Shown here piece after piece: positions 8,500 through 17,352 of a stretch of 64,000 nt of DNA; position 1 is the first letter of the stretch, and each line of letters starts with the position of its first letter. This DNA is from Pontibacter ummariensis (GTDB taxonomy: Bacteria > Bacteroidota > Bacteroidia > Cytophagales > Hymenobacteraceae), in contig NZ_FZOQ01000004.1 in NCBI RefSeq assembly GCF_900188175.1, positions 1 through 64,000 on the forward strand, in the 5' to 3' direction. Position numbers and translations under genes: made by a program. The notes under the pieces are model-generated. The model was not told where the DNA came from, did not search any database, and saw nothing but the letters and a program-made list of their open reading frames with translations.

Positions 8500-9504
8500 A
8501 TGAAGAATATCCCTACCGAAAGCAGGCAAGTTGTTATTAGCAATACCCAGAACGCCCTTTTTTCAGCTGTGGTCGTTGTGCTGGCACTTTGGCTGAGTAA
8601 TTATTACCGGCTCGCCTCACTCACGGGTTTTTTAGTGGTGGCGATGCTCAGCGTGACAGGCGTGAACTTAAAAGAAACCTTCCGGGCACGGATGACGACC
8701 GCCGCCCAGGCCGCGTTGGTTTTAACAGGTACCGTTGCCCTCGCCGTAGTCGTGAAAGATAGCCTATTGCTTTCCGCGTTCGGCGTCGTGGTGCTGGCCT
8801 TTAGCCTTGGCTATTGGCGGCGGGCCTTCCCGATGAACTGGCCTGATATCAACATTCCTGCAGGGGTTCTCTTTTTTATGGCGCTCGCCGAGCCTGAGGT
8901 TGCCGCCCCGATCGGTACCACTGCGCTGGGGGGTGGGGTAGCTCTGGTCTTTCAGGCTGTTTTAAGTATTGCCTTCCGGCAGCGTACACGACAAGGAGAA
9001 AGTTCAGGAGAAGAACAACCCAAAGCAGCAGCTCCGGAAGGCAAGCCAGGCAATGTGTTTTACTTAGGCCCCGACCTGCTGATTTACTGTATAGAGCTAA
9101 GCATCCTGCTGGTGATCGGCCTGCTTGTTTACAGGCTGACTGGCTATGCCCATGGCTATTGGATGCCCTTCACGGCCATTGTAGTACTGCAGGTAAGCCA
9201 TACGCATACTAAAAAGCGAATCGGGGAGAGAATGATTGGTACCCTGATCGGGTGCGTCATTGGCAGCGGCTTACTACTGCTACATGTAAACGTACTAATA
9301 CTGACAGCGCTGATAGCCCTTAATGTTTTTCTCTTCCTCTATTTTGTGCGGAAGAACTACGCGGTGGCGGTAACCTTTATCACTATTTTCGTTTTGCTGT
9401 TGCTTGGCAGTATTTCCAGAGAACCTTTGCAAATTGCCCTGGAGCGCATTGCCTTTACCTTAGCAGGTGGGGCCCTGACGTTTATGAGTTCCTTTGCTTT
9501 CTGA
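8500..9504 (+). CDS. FUSC-family inner-membrane protein
   Basis: A 334-residue membrane protein with two blocks of hydrophobic helices (about residues 18-155 and 190-334) separated by a charged cytoplasmic linker rich in Glu and Lys. The second block contains GYWMPFTAIVVLQ, then a conserved RIGERMIGTLIGCVIG stretch. These are hallmarks of the FUSC/aromatic-acid-exporter-like membrane domain. Homologues are linked to efflux of aromatic acids or fusaric acid, but no periplasmic adaptor or outer-membrane partner is encoded nearby, so the transported compound is unknown. It appears monocistronic. Confidence 0.8.
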   Translation: MKNIPTESRQVVISNTQNALFSAVVVVLALWLSNYYRLASLTGFLVVAMLSVTGVNLKETFRARMTTAAQAALVLTGTVALAVVVKDSLLLSAFGVVVLAFSLGYWRRAFPMNWPDINIPAGVLFFMALAEPEVAAPIGTTALGGGVALVFQAVLSIAFRQRTRQGESSGEEQPKAAAPEGKPGNVFYLGPDLLIYCIELSILLVIGLLVYRLTGYAHGYWMPFTAIVVLQVSHTHTKKRIGERMIGTLIGCVIGSGLLLLHVNVLILTALIALNVFLFLYFVRKNYAVAVTFITIFVLLLLGSISREPLQIALERIAFTLAGGALTFMSSFAF

Positions 9505-9526
9505 AGGAGGAAGGAAGGGTAGGGGC

Positions 9527-9556
9527 AAAAAAAAGGGGAAGCATTGCTCCCCCTTT
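9527..9556 (-). terminator. Terminator of the 95-residue membrane protein gene
   Basis: On the minus strand GGGGGAGC and GCTTCCCC pair with one G-T wobble around a 3-base loop, followed by eight T's. It may also end transcription from the FUSC gene, although the T-run on the plus side is weak. Confidence 0.8.
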
Positions 9557-9589
9557 CTACTGATAAAGGTTGTTACTACCTCTTAGTTT

Positions 9590-9877
9590 TTAGTCGTGGC
9601 CCTGTACTTTTACGATCTTGTTATAGTTTCCTAAAATCAGGAAAGTAGGTGCCCATTGTCCTACAAACAAGGCCGTCTTATCTTTGTCCATCATTTTCAG
9701 TACAAGAGAGGCCGCTATAGAACCGAATGCAGCCCACAGGTACACATCGGATGGTAGCCTGGAGGTATACTCTTCTATAGTGCTGGCTACTTTACCTTCT
9801 CTATGCTCCGGGTTGAATCTGTTTGCCTTCTCTGTTACGTCTTTTGCTTTGTCTTTTAAGTCTTTAGGTGTTTCCAT
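9590..9877 (-). CDS. Small membrane protein of unknown function
   Basis: 95 residues. A charged N-terminal half (METPKDLKDKAKDVTEKANRF and following) looks like an amphipathic helix. Two hydrophobic segments follow (about 46-61 and 68-82). The layout is like small stress- or envelope-associated proteins found across Hymenobacteraceae, but I recognise no named family. It has its own terminator and a 384-base upstream region with two hairpins. Confidence 0.65.
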   Translation of the reverse strand: METPKDLKDKAKDVTEKANRFNPEHREGKVASTIEEYTSRLPSDVYLWAAFGSIAASLVLKMMDKDKTALFVGQWAPTFLILGNYNKIVKVQGHD

Positions 9878-10261
9878 AGTTATATCTTGGTTTACAATGA
9901 ATACTTGTACTAGAAAACGTGATAAGCATTTTTATTGTTCTAAAAAAATAAAGAGGGCCTAATAAGAAAGCACTGATGCGTCTTTTAGGTGTATTTGGTA
10001 GTGAAGCCTTCCCCTTCACTACCTCATTGGCTGTTTCACGTTTTATTTCTACCAAAAACCTCAGACACCGTAAAAGGTCGCTACTAACAATTGGAAGAAA
10101 TTGAATTTATCAGTGCATGGTGTACCTGATCCTGTGTAAAAGGTGAGAAGCTACAGTAGCGTTTCTCACTAAGTATCTTTAGCTACAGCACTTAGCTGTT
10201 CTAGGTAAAAAGAGGGAGAAACAGTTATAACACCTGGCCTGGTACTCGTATAGGGTAAGCT
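9878..10261. other. Divergent intergenic region with two hairpins
   Basis: No gene is visible. GGTAGTGAAG (9997-10006) pairs perfectly with CTTCACTACC (10014-10023) across a 7-base loop without a T-run. A second hairpin at 10143-10169 has GTGAGAA/TTCTCAC as outer stem and GCTAC/GTAGC as inner stem. TATCTTTA, near-consensus for -7, lies just after it, toward the M50-like gene. Confidence 0.5.
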
Positions 10262-10942
10262 ATGTTTGGAGTAAATGATATCCCGAAGTTCTTTCTGGCC
10301 TTTTTCCTGGTGCTGCCCATTATTTCTTTTGTGCACGAGGCAGGGCACGTGTTTTTTGCCTGGCTGATGGGGGGCAAGAATATTAAAGTCACTGTCGGGA
10401 CCGGAGGCGTTTTGTTCCGCGCAGGAATGCTGGAGGTCCGGAAGTATTACTTTTGGTACGGCTTCTGTTCTTTTGACAATCTCAGGCGCAACCATCGTGT
10501 TGCTAATATCCTGATCTTCTCCGGAGGAGCGTTGTTCAATACCTTAGCAGCTGTCGCCGTGATATCGCTGATAGAGAACAACCTGCTGGCCTCCAACATG
10601 ATCACCTACCAATTTACATACTTCTCTTTCTACTATATCTTCTTTGCATTGCTACCCATGCATTACCCGGATGGCAGCAACAGCGACGGAAAGATAATTC
10701 TTGACCTGATTCGGAATAAGGGGCTTGACAGGGAGAGGATTTACCGCGTGCAGTGGAATGAGGAAAAGAAGCAGTGGTGCGTGCTGGATCATGACAGGAA
10801 CCTGGTTCAGGCGTTTGATGATGAAGAGCAGGCACTTGCCAAAGCGCACGAGGTGGCGCAGCAAAACCGGCCCAGCCGCTTACTTAACAGCAAAAGCGGC
10901 GAAGAGACAGAAGTGGAGAATTATCCGAGGATACCGCTGTAA
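10262..10942 (+). CDS. M50-like membrane zinc metallopeptidase
   Basis: 226 residues with several hydrophobic segments. HEAGH at 25-29 inside the first membrane helix is the zinc-binding HExxH of site-2 proteases. YPDGSNSDGK near 135-144 stands where M50 enzymes have the third zinc ligand motif NPxxDG. The C-terminal 80 residues are hydrophilic and contain WNEEKKQWCVLDHDRNLVQAFDDEEQAL, which looks like a small soluble domain. A role in intramembrane proteolysis is inferred from the family; some members with this spacing are inactive. MarC begins 71 bases downstream on the same strand. Confidence 0.75.
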   Translation: MFGVNDIPKFFLAFFLVLPIISFVHEAGHVFFAWLMGGKNIKVTVGTGGVLFRAGMLEVRKYYFWYGFCSFDNLRRNHRVANILIFSGGALFNTLAAVAVISLIENNLLASNMITYQFTYFSFYYIFFALLPMHYPDGSNSDGKIILDLIRNKGLDRERIYRVQWNEEKKQWCVLDHDRNLVQAFDDEEQALAKAHEVAQQNRPSRLLNSKSGEETEVENYPRIPL

Positions 10943-11013
10943 CCTTGCCGGAACCGGCATCTATCTTTGTGGTGTCCCGTAACAAGTAGGATGTTAAACA
11001 CCAACCTTTCCCT

Positions 11014-11622
11014 ATGATAGCAGCTATATTTAGCTTTCTGGTCATGCTCAACCCTTTTGCGCTTTTCCTTTACCTAAAACCTGTGATGAAGGACTTGCCG
11101 GATGCTGACTTTCGGGGGGTGTTTCTGAAGGCATCGTTGATCTCTTTCTCCATCTTTCTGGTATTTCTGCTCTTCGGGGATATTGTTTTCCAGAAAGTAT
11201 TCCGCATCAACTTCGAGTCCTTCCGGATCTTTGGTGGCATCGTTTTATTTTCCTTTGCTTACATCTTCATCGTGCAGGGTAAGAAGGCTTTCATCCAGAT
11301 CAAGGGCGACCTGCACGATCTGGCTTCTGAAATAGCGCTGCCGTTCATGGTTGGTGCTGGTACGATCTCCCTTACGATCCTGATGTCTGAACAGCTGGTG
11401 CTGTGGCAGGGGGTGCTGTCCCTCTTTCTGATCATGCTTATCAACTTCATCATCATCATGGGTTTGAAGCAAATACGTAGTAGCATGCGCTCTAAAAACG
11501 TGCAACTGGCCTTCGATAAGAACATGGAGCTGCTGCTGCGTATCAATGGTTTCTTTCTCGGCGCAATTGGTGTAGACATGGTCGTGACCGGGATTAACAA
11601 TCTTTTTACGGCGGCACGGTAA
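11014..11622 (+). CDS. MarC family integral membrane protein
   Basis: 202 residues with six predicted membrane helices. The starting block FLVMLNPFALFLYLKPVMKDL and the later FRIFGGIVLFSFAY and LPFMVGAGTISLTILMS match the MarC/YchE family, whose transport activity remains uncertain despite the multiple-antibiotic-resistance name. It may be co-transcribed with the peptidase gene 71 bases upstream. Its stop lies 15 bases from the stop of the convergent universal stress gene, with only a small GGGT/ACCC hairpin between. Confidence 0.88.
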   Translation: MIAAIFSFLVMLNPFALFLYLKPVMKDLPDADFRGVFLKASLISFSIFLVFLLFGDIVFQKVFRINFESFRIFGGIVLFSFAYIFIVQGKKAFIQIKGDLHDLASEIALPFMVGAGTISLTILMSEQLVLWQGVLSLFLIMLINFIIIMGLKQIRSSMRSKNVQLAFDKNMELLLRINGFFLGAIGVDMVVTGINNLFTAAR

Positions 11623-11637
11623 GAAGGGTAAAACCCC

Positions 11638-12513
11638 CTACTTTATTACTTCTTCGGAATACACCAGCCATAGCGGGATGTTAATATCTGTGTTGTAGAT
11701 CTCTGTCGGAACGCTGCCCAGGCTCAAAGAGGGGATAGGGTTGTGCCCTTTCAAACCAAGTACCAGCAGGTCGTGCTTTCCTTTGTTCAGGTGGATTATG
11801 ATGCGTTCCGCTATGCTTTTGTTCGCGGCGCGCACCAGGGTGTAGGGTACGCCTGCTATCTCCTTGTGCCGCTTCTGCAGGTCTTTAAACCGCTCTTTCA
11901 CCAGTTCTTCCGCTTTTCTTTCGGCTTTCTCTTCGGATATGAGCGGGAAATACTGTGACGGCAGCCTGTACACATGCAGGATCTCAAGCTGAAGCCCCAG
12001 TTGATCCACCAGGTTTTTGCTGAGCCGGAGCGCATGCACCGAAGCATCCGAGAAATCGATCGGGGTTAGCACCTTCCCGATCTTATAACTAGCTGTTTCC
12101 GGGAAAACGAGCACACTGCAGGGCAGGATGCGAAGCAGCTTCGTACCCAATGCCCCCGTGCTCTTATCGCTCATGCGCTTGCCCAGCAGTGTCAGTTTGA
12201 TCTTGTACCGTTTGACCAGCTCAGCCATGATCACCTCTGTGTTTGGCTCTTCGCTCACCAGTATTTCATGGTCGCAGCCTCCGGTAAAGTGCTCCGCCAC
12301 AATGTCGGCGATGTTATCCTCCACCTCTTTGCTCAAGTCAACGTCACCAAAGGTTTCCCGGAAGTCTTCGCTTAGCTCAGAGGTTTTGACGTTGTGGACA
12401 AAATATACTTTTCCTACTGCCAGGCGCTCACAGATTGTGCGGGTAAAAGCTACCAGCTTTTCGTCTATGTCGCTCAGGTCGAGGCAAACCATCATAGCGT
12501 CAATTGCAATCAT
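11638..12513 (-). CDS. Tandem-domain universal stress protein
   Basis: 291 residues made of two UspA-type alpha/beta domains (about 1-143 and 146-287). The second domain keeps the ATP-binding pattern G-2x-G-9x-G-S in GLKGHNPIPSLSLGS. The first has only a degenerate version (GKRMSDKSTGALG), so one nucleotide site per chain is likely. It is the last gene of a probable three-gene unit: its ATG is 17 bases after the BCCT transporter stop. Universal stress domains often sit beside or inside transporters and sense ATP, so regulation of the osmolyte transporter is a reasonable inference. Confidence 0.92.
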   Translation of the reverse strand: MIAIDAMMVCLDLSDIDEKLVAFTRTICERLAVGKVYFVHNVKTSELSEDFRETFGDVDLSKEVEDNIADIVAEHFTGGCDHEILVSEEPNTEVIMAELVKRYKIKLTLLGKRMSDKSTGALGTKLLRILPCSVLVFPETASYKIGKVLTPIDFSDASVHALRLSKNLVDQLGLQLEILHVYRLPSQYFPLISEEKAERKAEELVKERFKDLQKRHKEIAGVPYTLVRAANKSIAERIIIHLNKGKHDLLVLGLKGHNPIPSLSLGSVPTEIYNTDINIPLWLVYSEEVIK

Positions 12514-12530
12514 CTTTCTGACGTTTAAAG

Positions 12531-14180
12531 TTATAGGATATCGTTTCTTTTTTCTTCTGAAACGCGCGTCTGCTGCTTTGCGGCACGTTTCGCCAGCAGT
12601 TCTGTAACCAGTTGCTGATAATCTTTCCGTTGCTGCGCCTTGGTCAGTTTGTTCTCGTCCGCCAGTTCTTCACTTAAACCCCTGTAAAGGCTGTAACACA
12701 TCACCAGCAAAATAATTGTAAAGGGCAGTCCCGTTATGATAACTGCCGTCTGCAAGGCTTGCAGACCACCTCCTAGTAGTAATACCGCGGCAACGGCACC
12801 TTCTGCCAGTGCCCAGAAGATACGGATGCCTACCGGAGAGTCGGCTCTACCGCCGGAGGTAAGACTGTCTACTACCAGCGAACCGGAGTCGGAGGAGGTC
12901 ACGAAAAAGCCTGCCACCAGCAAAATCCCTATCACAGAGAGGATTGTGGAGAAAGGAAGCTGCTCAAAAAAGACAAACAAAGCTGTCGATATGTCAACAG
13001 CCACGGCCTCGGCTATAGCGGTTTCCCCAGCCAATACCTGGCGTAGGGCCGTACTGCCGAACACCGTCATCCACAAAAAAGACAGCAGCGAGGGAACAAT
13101 CAGCACCCCAAGCACAAACTCGCGGATCGTGCGTCCTTTTGATACCCGGGCAATAAAAATCCCCACAAATGGTGCCCAGGAGATCCACCAGGCCCAGTAG
13201 AAGACAGTCCAGGCACCTTGCCAGTTGCGGGGAGAATAGGCCTCGTTCCAGAAGGACAGCTGCAGGAAGTTGCCCAGGTAGGAACCTGTATTCTGCACGT
13301 AAGAGCCCAGGATAAAAACAGTAGGCCCTAAGAACAGTACCGCCAGCAATATCACCAGGGCAATGCGGATGTTCCACTCACTTAAGATGCGCACGCCTTT
13401 TTCCACGCCTGTTACCACCGAAATGGTGGCAATTCCCGTGATTCCGGCTATTAGTAGGATCTGGGTAGTAACATCATTATCGATAGCCGGGAACACATGG
13501 TTCAGCCCGGCAGCCACCTGGCTCACACCGAGCCCCAAGGAAGTGGCCAAACCGAAAAGGGTGGCCAGCACCGCCAGGATATCAATTACATCCCCAATGA
13601 TACCATGAATACGTTCACCTAGGAAAGGGTAAAAAACAGAGCGCACGGTTAAAGGCAGTTTTCGGCTGTAGGTGAAGTAGGCAAGCGACAGCCCCACCAA
13701 GGCATAAATGGCCCAGGCATGGAAGCCCCAATGCAGAAAGGTAAAGTTCATGGCCTGTCGCGCTGCTTCCGGCGTGCCCGGCTCCCCGAGAGGGGGTGTC
13801 TGAAAGTGGTTGATCGGCTCTGCGATACTCCAGAATAAAAGCCCGATACCCATGCCGGCGCTAAACAGCATGGCAAACCAGGACGAGGTGCTGAACTCAG
13901 GCTTAGCCTCCTTGCCCCCCAACCTGATGTCTCCGAACTTGCCGAAAGCGAGATACAGGCAGAAAGCTACGAAAATGTTCACACTCAAAATGAACAGCCA
14001 ACCCATGCTGGAGGTGATAGCGGTCTGAATCTCACTGAAATAGACCTCCGCACTTTCCCTGTAGATAAGCACTAGGGTTATGACGATGATCAACAGGATA
14101 ATAGATGGCCAGAAAACAGATCCATTCACTTCCAGGCCTAACGACTTCTTGGTATCACTTCTTGTTACTTTACTCATCAA
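12531..14180 (-). CDS. BCCT-family betaine/choline/carnitine transporter
   Basis: 549 residues with about twelve membrane helices. GMGIGLLFWSIAEP carries the glycine-rich sodium/substrate loop of BetP-like symporters. The signature helix region contains FYWAWWISWAPFVGIFIARVS with its clustered Trp residues, followed by GRTIREF. It should import a quaternary ammonium compound such as glycine betaine or choline, probably with sodium, for osmoprotection. The C-terminal tail is cytoplasmic and rich in Lys and Gln, the place where BetP senses osmotic stress. It is 14 bases after the porin gene and 17 before the stress-protein gene, indicating an operon. Exact substrate is not provable by sequence. 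Confidence 0.93.
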   Translation of the reverse strand: MMSKVTRSDTKKSLGLEVNGSVFWPSIILLIIVITLVLIYRESAEVYFSEIQTAITSSMGWLFILSVNIFVAFCLYLAFGKFGDIRLGGKEAKPEFSTSSWFAMLFSAGMGIGLLFWSIAEPINHFQTPPLGEPGTPEAARQAMNFTFLHWGFHAWAIYALVGLSLAYFTYSRKLPLTVRSVFYPFLGERIHGIIGDVIDILAVLATLFGLATSLGLGVSQVAAGLNHVFPAIDNDVTTQILLIAGITGIATISVVTGVEKGVRILSEWNIRIALVILLAVLFLGPTVFILGSYVQNTGSYLGNFLQLSFWNEAYSPRNWQGAWTVFYWAWWISWAPFVGIFIARVSKGRTIREFVLGVLIVPSLLSFLWMTVFGSTALRQVLAGETAIAEAVAVDISTALFVFFEQLPFSTILSVIGILLVAGFFVTSSDSGSLVVDSLTSGGRADSPVGIRIFWALAEGAVAAVLLLGGGLQALQTAVIITGLPFTIILLVMCYSLYRGLSEELADENKLTKAQQRKDYQQLVTELLAKRAAKQQTRVSEEKRNDIL

Positions 14181-14194
14181 ATAGTTCTTTTAGA

Positions 14195-15340
14195 TCAGAA
14201 ATAGTAGCCCATGTTTATGTTAAAACGCAGGTGCCAGTCGGTTTCTCCGGGGGTGCCAAAGGCAAGCGCATTTTCCCACTCAGGACCGAGCCAGGGATGG
14301 TTATACCCGAAGGCAGCGTCTGTGTAAATGAACATCGGTCCGGCAGTCCATAGAGCGCCCAATACGTTCATTTGGGAGTCCTCGAAGCCGCTGACCCGCT
14401 TGTTAAAATAACCATAGTTGTCGTAGATGAGGACACTCTCCAACAAGCGGGACTCTATGGGCACCAGGTAAGCTACGCCAGCCGTATAAATTTCGCCATC
14501 GGTGGCGACATTATAGTTAGCTCCATAGGCACCCATCTGGACTAAGCCGAGGTCTCCCTCCACCGGATATTTGGGGTTAATGCGGTAGAACATCGCCTGT
14601 AGCTTCACGTTCCAGCGGCTGTCGGGCAACTCGTGTTCATAGTGTACAGCACCGGCATACCGTGTGCCGTTTTGTTCTGTATCCAGGTTATAAACAAGCC
14701 CGCCCTGCAAAGAGGCTCCAATCTCGTGGTGAAGACTGTCTCCCAGAAGTCGGACTACTTTCAGATCGATCTGGTTATTTTCCTTGTTTCGCCCGGTAAT
14801 ATCGTAGGAGTAGCGGTTGGGGCTAGCCTCGGCCATACCAAACACAAACTCTTCTGCATTTTTATAATAAGCGGCCTGCCATTGCCATCGATCACCTTCG
14901 TGTATGTATTTTATCCCCATGTCGTGGTCGTCTTCGAAACCGATATAATAGGTTAAGTTGAAGAAAAAGTTGTTGGAGTTATACTGCTGAATGCCGAAGG
15001 GGACCTGGTGCAGGCCCACCTGTATAGCGGATTTATCCGAGAACTCGTAGCCAAACCAGCCCTGCTTCAGAAAGCCGCCGCCAAAGCCCGCTGCGTAGTG
15101 CCGGTATTCCGCATTCAGGAGGATGCCTTTGTACTTGGCCTCTACATTTAGCCGGAACAGGTCATAGCCAAAGTCACCGCCGCGCTCCAACTGGTCTTCC
15201 TTCCAGGTAGACAGGTTGTAGTTGAAACGCACGGCGCCGCCTATCTTTAGGACTGGCTCGGCTGGGTCTTCTTCCGGATATTGTCCGTAGCAGAGCGTAC
15301 TGATCAGGCATGAAACCAGAAGTAAAAGTGTTTTATGCAT
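14195..15340 (-). CDS. Outer-membrane porin-like beta-barrel protein
   Basis: 381 residues with signal peptide MHKTLLLLVSCLISTLCYGQ. The mature part alternates polar and aromatic residues, has many Tyr, Trp and Gly, and ends in GYYF with a terminal Phe, as outer-membrane barrels do. It resembles phosphate-selective-porin-like or short-chain porins of Bacteroidota. It is the first gene of the porin-transporter-stress protein unit, so it may admit the osmolyte taken up by the BCCT protein across the outer membrane. That pairing is inferred from position only. Confidence 0.78.
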   Translation of the reverse strand: MHKTLLLLVSCLISTLCYGQYPEEDPAEPVLKIGGAVRFNYNLSTWKEDQLERGGDFGYDLFRLNVEAKYKGILLNAEYRHYAAGFGGGFLKQGWFGYEFSDKSAIQVGLHQVPFGIQQYNSNNFFFNLTYYIGFEDDHDMGIKYIHEGDRWQWQAAYYKNAEEFVFGMAEASPNRYSYDITGRNKENNQIDLKVVRLLGDSLHHEIGASLQGGLVYNLDTEQNGTRYAGAVHYEHELPDSRWNVKLQAMFYRINPKYPVEGDLGLVQMGAYGANYNVATDGEIYTAGVAYLVPIESRLLESVLIYDNYGYFNKRVSGFEDSQMNVLGALWTAGPMFIYTDAAFGYNHPWLGPEWENALAFGTPGETDWHLRFNINMGYYF

Positions 15341-15545
15341 TAGTTCGTAAAGCTAAATTTAATGTGTTTTACTAAATATCTCCATAGAGAGACGATTGTC
15401 AGGCATGAACGTTGTCTGTTTATTAAATTCCTTTTGTATGGCAACAGTTTAAGGCAGTGTGAGTGGAAAAGTATAACGGGAAAGTAGAAGGGGTTTCTCT
15501 AAGCGGGCATGGCACAGTCTTAGATCTGCGTACGGATTAGCAGCA

Positions 15546-16277
15546 CTACAGGGCCAGCAGGAGGGCAGCATAGGCGCCAGCACCGAGCAGGAATGCCCAG
15601 TAACGGCTCTTGCGTTCCTCCGGCAGTTCTTCCTTCAGCACGTTCAGGATCACGGCCCCACCAATAAAAGCCATCACCATAGAGGTTACATGTTCGGGCA
15701 GGACAATGACAAAGCCCAGCACCCAGCCCAGCACCAGGGCCACCACCAACACCCATCTGCCCTTCTTGCGGTAGTCCTCGTGGTAGTGATCCTGCAGGCC
15801 ATAGTCGTTTACTACAAAGTGCAGTGCCATGGCAACGGCGAAAAGGATCATTTGCTGTATCGGCCCCTCTTCCCGCTGGAAGAGGAGGTAGCCGATCAGG
15901 GCGTTATAAACGGCGAAAGAGCTGATGTGCACCCAAAAGACTTCTGCTACTGGTTGCTCCGTTTCTCCTTTTTTAACCTGGTCGTGTTTAGAGCTCAGAG
16001 CGGCCCTTTCCAAGCCATAAAACAGGGCTAGCCCGATCAGAGCCAGCAGGTAAATATGATTTTCCAGAAAACCGAGAGAGCTCAGTACTTTATTTACCTG
16101 CTCCTGTCCTTCGCTTAGCTCCGGAAAGAGGTGCAGAAAGATATAAGCCACCGAAATGCCTCCTGCTACTGAAAGCCAGGAGCTTCTGGGGATACCGGTC
16201 AGAAAAGAAAAGCGGCCTCCATAGTAATGAATCAGGGCAAGCACTGCCACAGGTACAACCGAAACATACTCCATCAT
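15546..16277 (-). CDS. ZIP-like integral membrane protein
   Basis: 243 residues from the ATG at 16277; the frame stays open to 16388, but the extension is hydrophilic and unlike a leader. Seven or eight hydrophobic segments are visible. GGISVAYIFLHLFPEL near the N-terminus and AFIGGAVILNVLKEELPEE near the C-terminus resemble helices of ZIP metal transporters, which keep a Gly-Gly pair and an E-L-P-E turn. A His-rich segment NDYGLQDHYHEDYRK lies in a loop between helices. Divalent metal transport is therefore plausible, but the canonical metal-binding helix pair is not clearly conserved. Monocistronic. Confidence 0.55.
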   Translation of the reverse strand: MMEYVSVVPVAVLALIHYYGGRFSFLTGIPRSSWLSVAGGISVAYIFLHLFPELSEGQEQVNKVLSSLGFLENHIYLLALIGLALFYGLERAALSSKHDQVKKGETEQPVAEVFWVHISSFAVYNALIGYLLFQREEGPIQQMILFAVAMALHFVVNDYGLQDHYHEDYRKKGRWVLVVALVLGWVLGFVIVLPEHVTSMVMAFIGGAVILNVLKEELPEERKSRYWAFLLGAGAYAALLLAL

Positions 16278-16562
16278 TTTAATAGCGTTGTTCTGCTCTG
16301 CTACTCGTTTTTTCAGGTGAGAGTTCTGTGAGGCGGGCGGGCTATCTGGGGAGTATGCTTGCTTTAGTGCTACTTGTAATAGCATCAATTAGAAACAGTG
16401 CCCTGAACAGGCAGCTTAAAATAAGCTACAGGTGCGGGAGGCAGAGGATAGCGGCAGCCGGCGCGTGCGCACCAGGTAAACCTTTAGGCAGCTTACATAC
16501 CCATTATGCTGTGGCCCCGTAGAAAGCAGTACGAACACATGTTAAACAAAACAGAAATACCT

Positions 16563-17141
16563 ATGAAAAAGCATGAAACAAGCTTAGCGAAACTGATCAG
16601 AAACGGCCTTTGCCTTTTCCTGGTAGGCGGTATGGTAGCCTGCGGAGGAGAAACAGAAGTGGCTGATGAAGGCGCAGTGGCAGATGCCGAAGTAACGGAG
16701 GAAGTCGCCGTGGCCGACACCTGGGATGCAAACGAGTTTAACACGACCTTTGCTTCTACTGACTACTATGAGGGCTGGGACGTGAACGACGATAACTTCC
16801 TCGACGAAAACGAGTACCGCACCGGTTTCTATGACACCTGGGACGTAAATGACGATAACCAGCTGGACGAGAATGAGTGGAACACGGGTACCAGAGATTG
16901 GGGAGTGGACAATGCGGCCTGGGCAGGCCTGGATACCAGCGGTGACGGCTTTGTGGACGAGAACGAGTACAATACAGGTTTTGACACAGCTGTCTGGTTT
17001 GGCGAGTGGGACCAGGATGATGATAACCTGCTTAGCGAAAGAGAGTACACCGACGGCGTGTTTGGTCAGTGGGACGAGAATGACGATGCAGCACTGGATG
17101 AGAACGAATATCGCCTGTACACAGTGTACTACGGCGTGTAA
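16563..17141 (+). CDS. Calcium-loop (EF-hand-like) repeat lipoprotein, copy 3
   Basis: 192 residues from the ATG at 16563; an in-frame ATG at 16506 would place the signal peptide internally. Lipobox MVAC with Cys27, then GGETEVADEG, an acidic linker also seen in copy 4. Five loops, DVNDDNFLDENE, DVNDDNQLDENE, DTSGDGFVDENE, DQDDDNLLSERE and DENDDAALDENE, have spacings 9, 18, 14 and 9. The third loop is preceded by Leu rather than Trp, and loop five has Ala at position 6, so some sites may be weaker. It ends in VYYGV. It lies 11 kb from the tandem pair and is followed by its own terminator. Confidence 0.82.
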   Translation: MKKHETSLAKLIRNGLCLFLVGGMVACGGETEVADEGAVADAEVTEEVAVADTWDANEFNTTFASTDYYEGWDVNDDNFLDENEYRTGFYDTWDVNDDNQLDENEWNTGTRDWGVDNAAWAGLDTSGDGFVDENEYNTGFDTAVWFGEWDQDDDNLLSEREYTDGVFGQWDENDDAALDENEYRLYTVYYGV

Positions 17142-17166
17142 TAGAATACATACATGATAACCACTG

Positions 17167-17195
17167 AAAGAGCGCCCTCTAGGCGCTCTTTTTTT
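17167..17195 (+). terminator. Terminator after lipoprotein copy 3
   Basis: AAAGAGCGCC and GGCGCTCTTT form a 10-bp stem with a 5-base loop, followed by more T. It is a canonical intrinsic terminator. Confidence 0.9.
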
Positions 17196-17276
17196 AGCTG
17201 TTACGGCAGCCAAGGAGGAAAGCATGTGTTGCCTATCTGCCGCATGTTTCTCCTTTTTCTTTCCGGCAGGCTATGT

Positions 17277-17308
17277 TTTGGCCTGTAACTTTAGTAAACT
17301 TAGCTTTC
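17277..17308 (+). promoter_or_regulatory. Candidate promoter of the NIPSNAP gene
   Basis: TTTG at 17277-17280, then exactly 20 bases, then TAGCTTTC at 17301-17308. This agrees with the Bacteroidota consensus except for the last base of the -7 box. The start codon follows 45 bases later. Confidence 0.45.
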
Positions 17309-17352
17309 TGTTCTTACATCCTTAAATTTTTCATATCATTCTCATCATCCCT

